From assembly GCA_017744755.1 (NCBI GenBank), contig JAGIAU010000103.1:1-7555 (forward strand): a DNA stretch of 7,555 nt, written 5' to 3'. A program made the translations under genes and the position numbers. The stretch comes from Microbacteriaceae bacterium (lineage in GTDB: Bacteria > Actinomycetota > Actinomycetes > Actinomycetales > Microbacteriaceae). Below, piece by piece: positions 6,460 through 7,555 of this stretch (within the stretch, counting starts at the first letter, position 1; each line of letters begins with the position of its first letter). The notes under the pieces are model-generated. The model worked only from the letters and a program-made list of their open reading frames with translations. It searched no databases and was not told the DNA's origin.

Positions 6460-7555
6460 GCTGGACCCCTGAGCGACCGCAGGGAGTCGAAGGGCCGGAC
6501 CTCTTCGATCTCGCGCAGGGCTGGCTCGAGCAGGACCCGGACCCGGAGACCCGCGCGGAGCTCGAGGCGCTCCTCGAGGACGCGGCCGGCACCGAGGGGA
6601 CGAGCCACGAGCGGGCGGTCGCGGCGACCGCGGAGCTGCGGGAGCGGTTCTCCGGCCGCCTCGCCTTCGGCACGGCCGGGCTGCGCGCCGAGCTCGGCGC
6701 CGGGCCCATGCGGATGAACCGCGTCGTCGTGACGCAGGCGGCAGCCGGGCTCGCCGCCTTCCTGCTGCATCGCGGTGCTGGCTCCCTGAGCGAGCCTGCA
6801 GGGCGAGTCGAAGCCGGCTCCCTGAGCGAGCGCCAGCGAGTCGAAGGGCCGACCGTCGTCATCGGCTACGACGGTCGCAAGAACTCCGACGTCTTCGCCC
6901 GCGACGCCGCCGAGATCCTCGCCGGCGCCGGTCTGCGCGTGCATCTGCTCCCCCGCGCCCTGCCGACCCCCGTCCTCGCCTTCGCCGTGCGCCATCTCGA
7001 CGCCGCCGCCGGCGTCATGATCACGGCCTCGCACAACCCCCCGCGCGACAACGGCATGAAGGTCTACCTCGGCGGCGCCGACGAGGGCTCGCAGATCGTG
7101 CCGCCCGTCGACGGCGAGATCGCCGCGGAGATCGCGCGGGTCGCTGGAGGCTCGGTGAACGCGCTCGCGCGCTCCGTCGCGTTCGAGCTGCTCGGCGACG
7201 AGGTGGTCGAGGCGTACGTCGCCGCGACCGCATCGCTCGTCCCGCAGATTCCGGCCCCTGACGCAGGTTCCGACGTTCCAAGGTCGGAACATCCGCAGAA
7301 CGTCGGAACCTCCGGCGGCGGCCAGCTCCGCCTCGTCTACTCGGCGATGCACGGCGTCGGCCTCGACACGGCACGACGGGTGTTCGCCGCCGCGGGCCTG
7401 CCGGAGCTGATCGCGGTGCCGGCGCAGGCCGAACCGGACGGCGCGTTCCCCACGGTTGCCTTCCCGAACCCGGAGGAGCCCGGCGCCCTCGACCTGTCGT
7501 ACGCCGCGGCCCGCGAGCACGGCGCCGACCTCGTCGTCGTCAACGACCCCGACGC
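6456..7555 (+). CDS. Phospho-sugar mutase (phosphomannomutase/phosphopentomutase family), 5' part
   Basis: Partial gene with 366 complete codons, running off the right edge. Alpha-D-phosphohexomutase superfamily enzymes move phosphate between C1 and C6 (or C5) through a phosphoserine. Seen: FGTAGLR near the N-terminus, GYDGRKNS after the first strand, the catalytic loop TASHNP with Ser192, NGMKVY, AMHGVG at the start of domain 2, and FPTVAFPNPEEP. The metal-binding loop begins as NDPDA just before the edge. The TASHNPPRDNG form fits the long PGM2/PmmB-like branch. Following purine nucleoside phosphorylase, a phosphopentomutase role on ribose-1-phosphate is plausible, but glucose or mannose phosphate cannot be excluded. 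GTG 6456 is the only sensible start: the next in-frame ATG (residue 86) lies past FGTAGLR. It has no ribosome-binding site, so coupling via GTGA is likely. Extra in-frame repeat segments at residues 4-14, 109-132 and 271-285 push the active serine unusually far from the start. Confidence 0.93.
   Translation, partial: MSWTPERPQGVEGPDLFDLAQGWLEQDPDPETRAELEALLEDAAGTEGTSHERAVAATAELRERFSGRLAFGTAGLRAELGAGPMRMNRVVVTQAAAGLAAFLLHRGAGSLSEPAGRVEAGSLSERQRVEGPTVVIGYDGRKNSDVFARDAAEILAGAGLRVHLLPRALPTPVLAFAVRHLDAAAGVMITASHNPPRDNGMKVYLGGADEGSQIVPPVDGEIAAEIARVAGGSVNALARSVAFELLGDEVVEAYVAATASLVPQIPAPDAGSDVPRSEHPQNVGTSGGGQLRLVYSAMHGVGLDTARRVFAAAGLPELIAVPAQAEPDGAFPTVAFPNPEEPGALDLSYAAAREHGADLVVVNDPD
6467..6496. repeat. 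Palindromic repeat copy 1 (CCCTGAGCGA...GAGTCGAAGGG type), in-frame at mutase N-terminus
   Basis: This imperfect palindrome opens CCCCTGAGCGA and closes GAGTCGAAGGGCC, with an inner CCCTG...CAGGG pair (6467-6471, 6480-6484). It starts 11 bases after the mutase start and encodes the peptide PERPQGVEGP (codons from 6468). It shares both ends with the two copies at 6780-6850. Its first half is read in a different frame (CCT GAG CGA) from theirs (CTG AGC GAG), while the GTC GAA ends are in the same frame. It resembles a short dispersed palindrome common in many high-GC genomes; that recognition is from memory. Confidence 0.75.
6780..6815. repeat. Palindromic repeat copy 2, in-frame in mutase
   Basis: The 36-base (12-codon) unit begins GGCTCCCTGAGCGAG and ends CGAGTCGAAGCC. 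It has complementary ends (GGCT/AGCC) and a central self-complementary CCTGCAGG (6794-6801). It encodes GSLSEPAGRVEA (residues 109-120). It is directly followed by copy 3, giving a tandem pair, and lies between the helix ending AAFLLHR and the strand TVVIGYDG, where the family normally has a short turn. Confidence 0.8.
6816..6850. repeat. Palindromic repeat copy 3, tandem to copy 2, in-frame in mutase
   Basis: This unit abuts copy 2. It begins GGCTCCCTGAGCGAGCG and ends CGAGTCGAAGGGCC, and encodes GSLSERQRVEGP (residues 121-132). It shares the first 16 bases (GGCTCCCTGAGCGAGC) with copy 2 and differs mainly in the loop, which is 3 bases shorter. The reading frame is kept and no stop arises, although one of the three forward frames of this repeat reads TGA. 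Confidence 0.8.
7266..7310. repeat. Second-type palindromic repeat, 45 bp (15 codons), in-frame in mutase
   Basis: The perfect 13-base arms GGTTCCGACGTTC (7266-7278) and GAACGTCGGAACC (7298-7310) flank a 19-base spacer. The spacer holds GTCGGAAC (7283-7290), which could pair instead with GTTCCGAC (7267-7274), so two hairpins compete. The unit is exactly 15 codons and encodes GSDVPRSEHPQNVGT (residues 271-285), placed between VPQIPAPDA and LRLVYSAMHGVG, the turn leading into domain 2. Its sequence is unrelated to the other repeats in the gene. Confidence 0.8.

Noticed and set aside
6213..7520. Long minus-strand open frame opposite the phosphorylase and mutase genes
   Set aside because: It crosses two real genes and encodes no recognisable domain; GC-rich shadow.

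Overview
The window is about 7.5 kb of very GC-rich DNA. Gene content and protein sequence suggest a high-GC actinobacterium, most like Microbacteriaceae; this is inferred from the proteins, since no rRNA or other marker gene is present. From memory, the set lpdA, purine nucleoside phosphorylase, phosphomannomutase also lies close together in Mycobacterium tuberculosis (Rv3303c, Rv3307, Rv3308). This therefore looks like conserved core chromosome, not a mobile island.

Layout. 1-997 (+): C-terminal part of a biotin-dependent acyl-CoA carboxylase alpha chain, ending in a biotin carboxyl carrier domain. 1038-2792 (+): complete ABC exporter half-transporter. After a 22-base convergent gap comes 2815-4251 (-), an LpdA-type flavoprotein with neither redox cysteine. 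A 97-base gap (4252-4348) is filled by a nested inverted-repeat element. 4349-5569 (-): short cobalamin-independent methionine-synthase-like zinc methyltransferase. A 56-base divergent promoter region follows. 5626-6459 (+): trimeric-type purine nucleoside phosphorylase, with its stop overlapping (GTGA) the start of a phosphopentomutase/phosphomannomutase-family gene that runs off the right edge (6456-7555).

Function. The phosphorylase and phosphosugar mutase form a two-gene unit that fits nucleoside salvage: a purine nucleoside gives base plus (deoxy)ribose-1-phosphate, which a mutase converts to the 5-phosphate. The mutase could instead act on hexose phosphates. The carboxylase (acyl-CoA/fatty acid metabolism), exporter, flavoprotein and methyltransferase show no evident functional link with each other.

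No new multi-gene system is visible. The most unusual content is repetitive DNA. The mutase gene carries four palindromic repeat units of two unrelated kinds, all in frame and all at the N-terminus or in predicted loops. This resembles the in-frame palindromic elements described in Rickettsia. A separate 96-base nested palindrome lies immediately upstream of lpdA and contains its only candidate ribosome-binding site.
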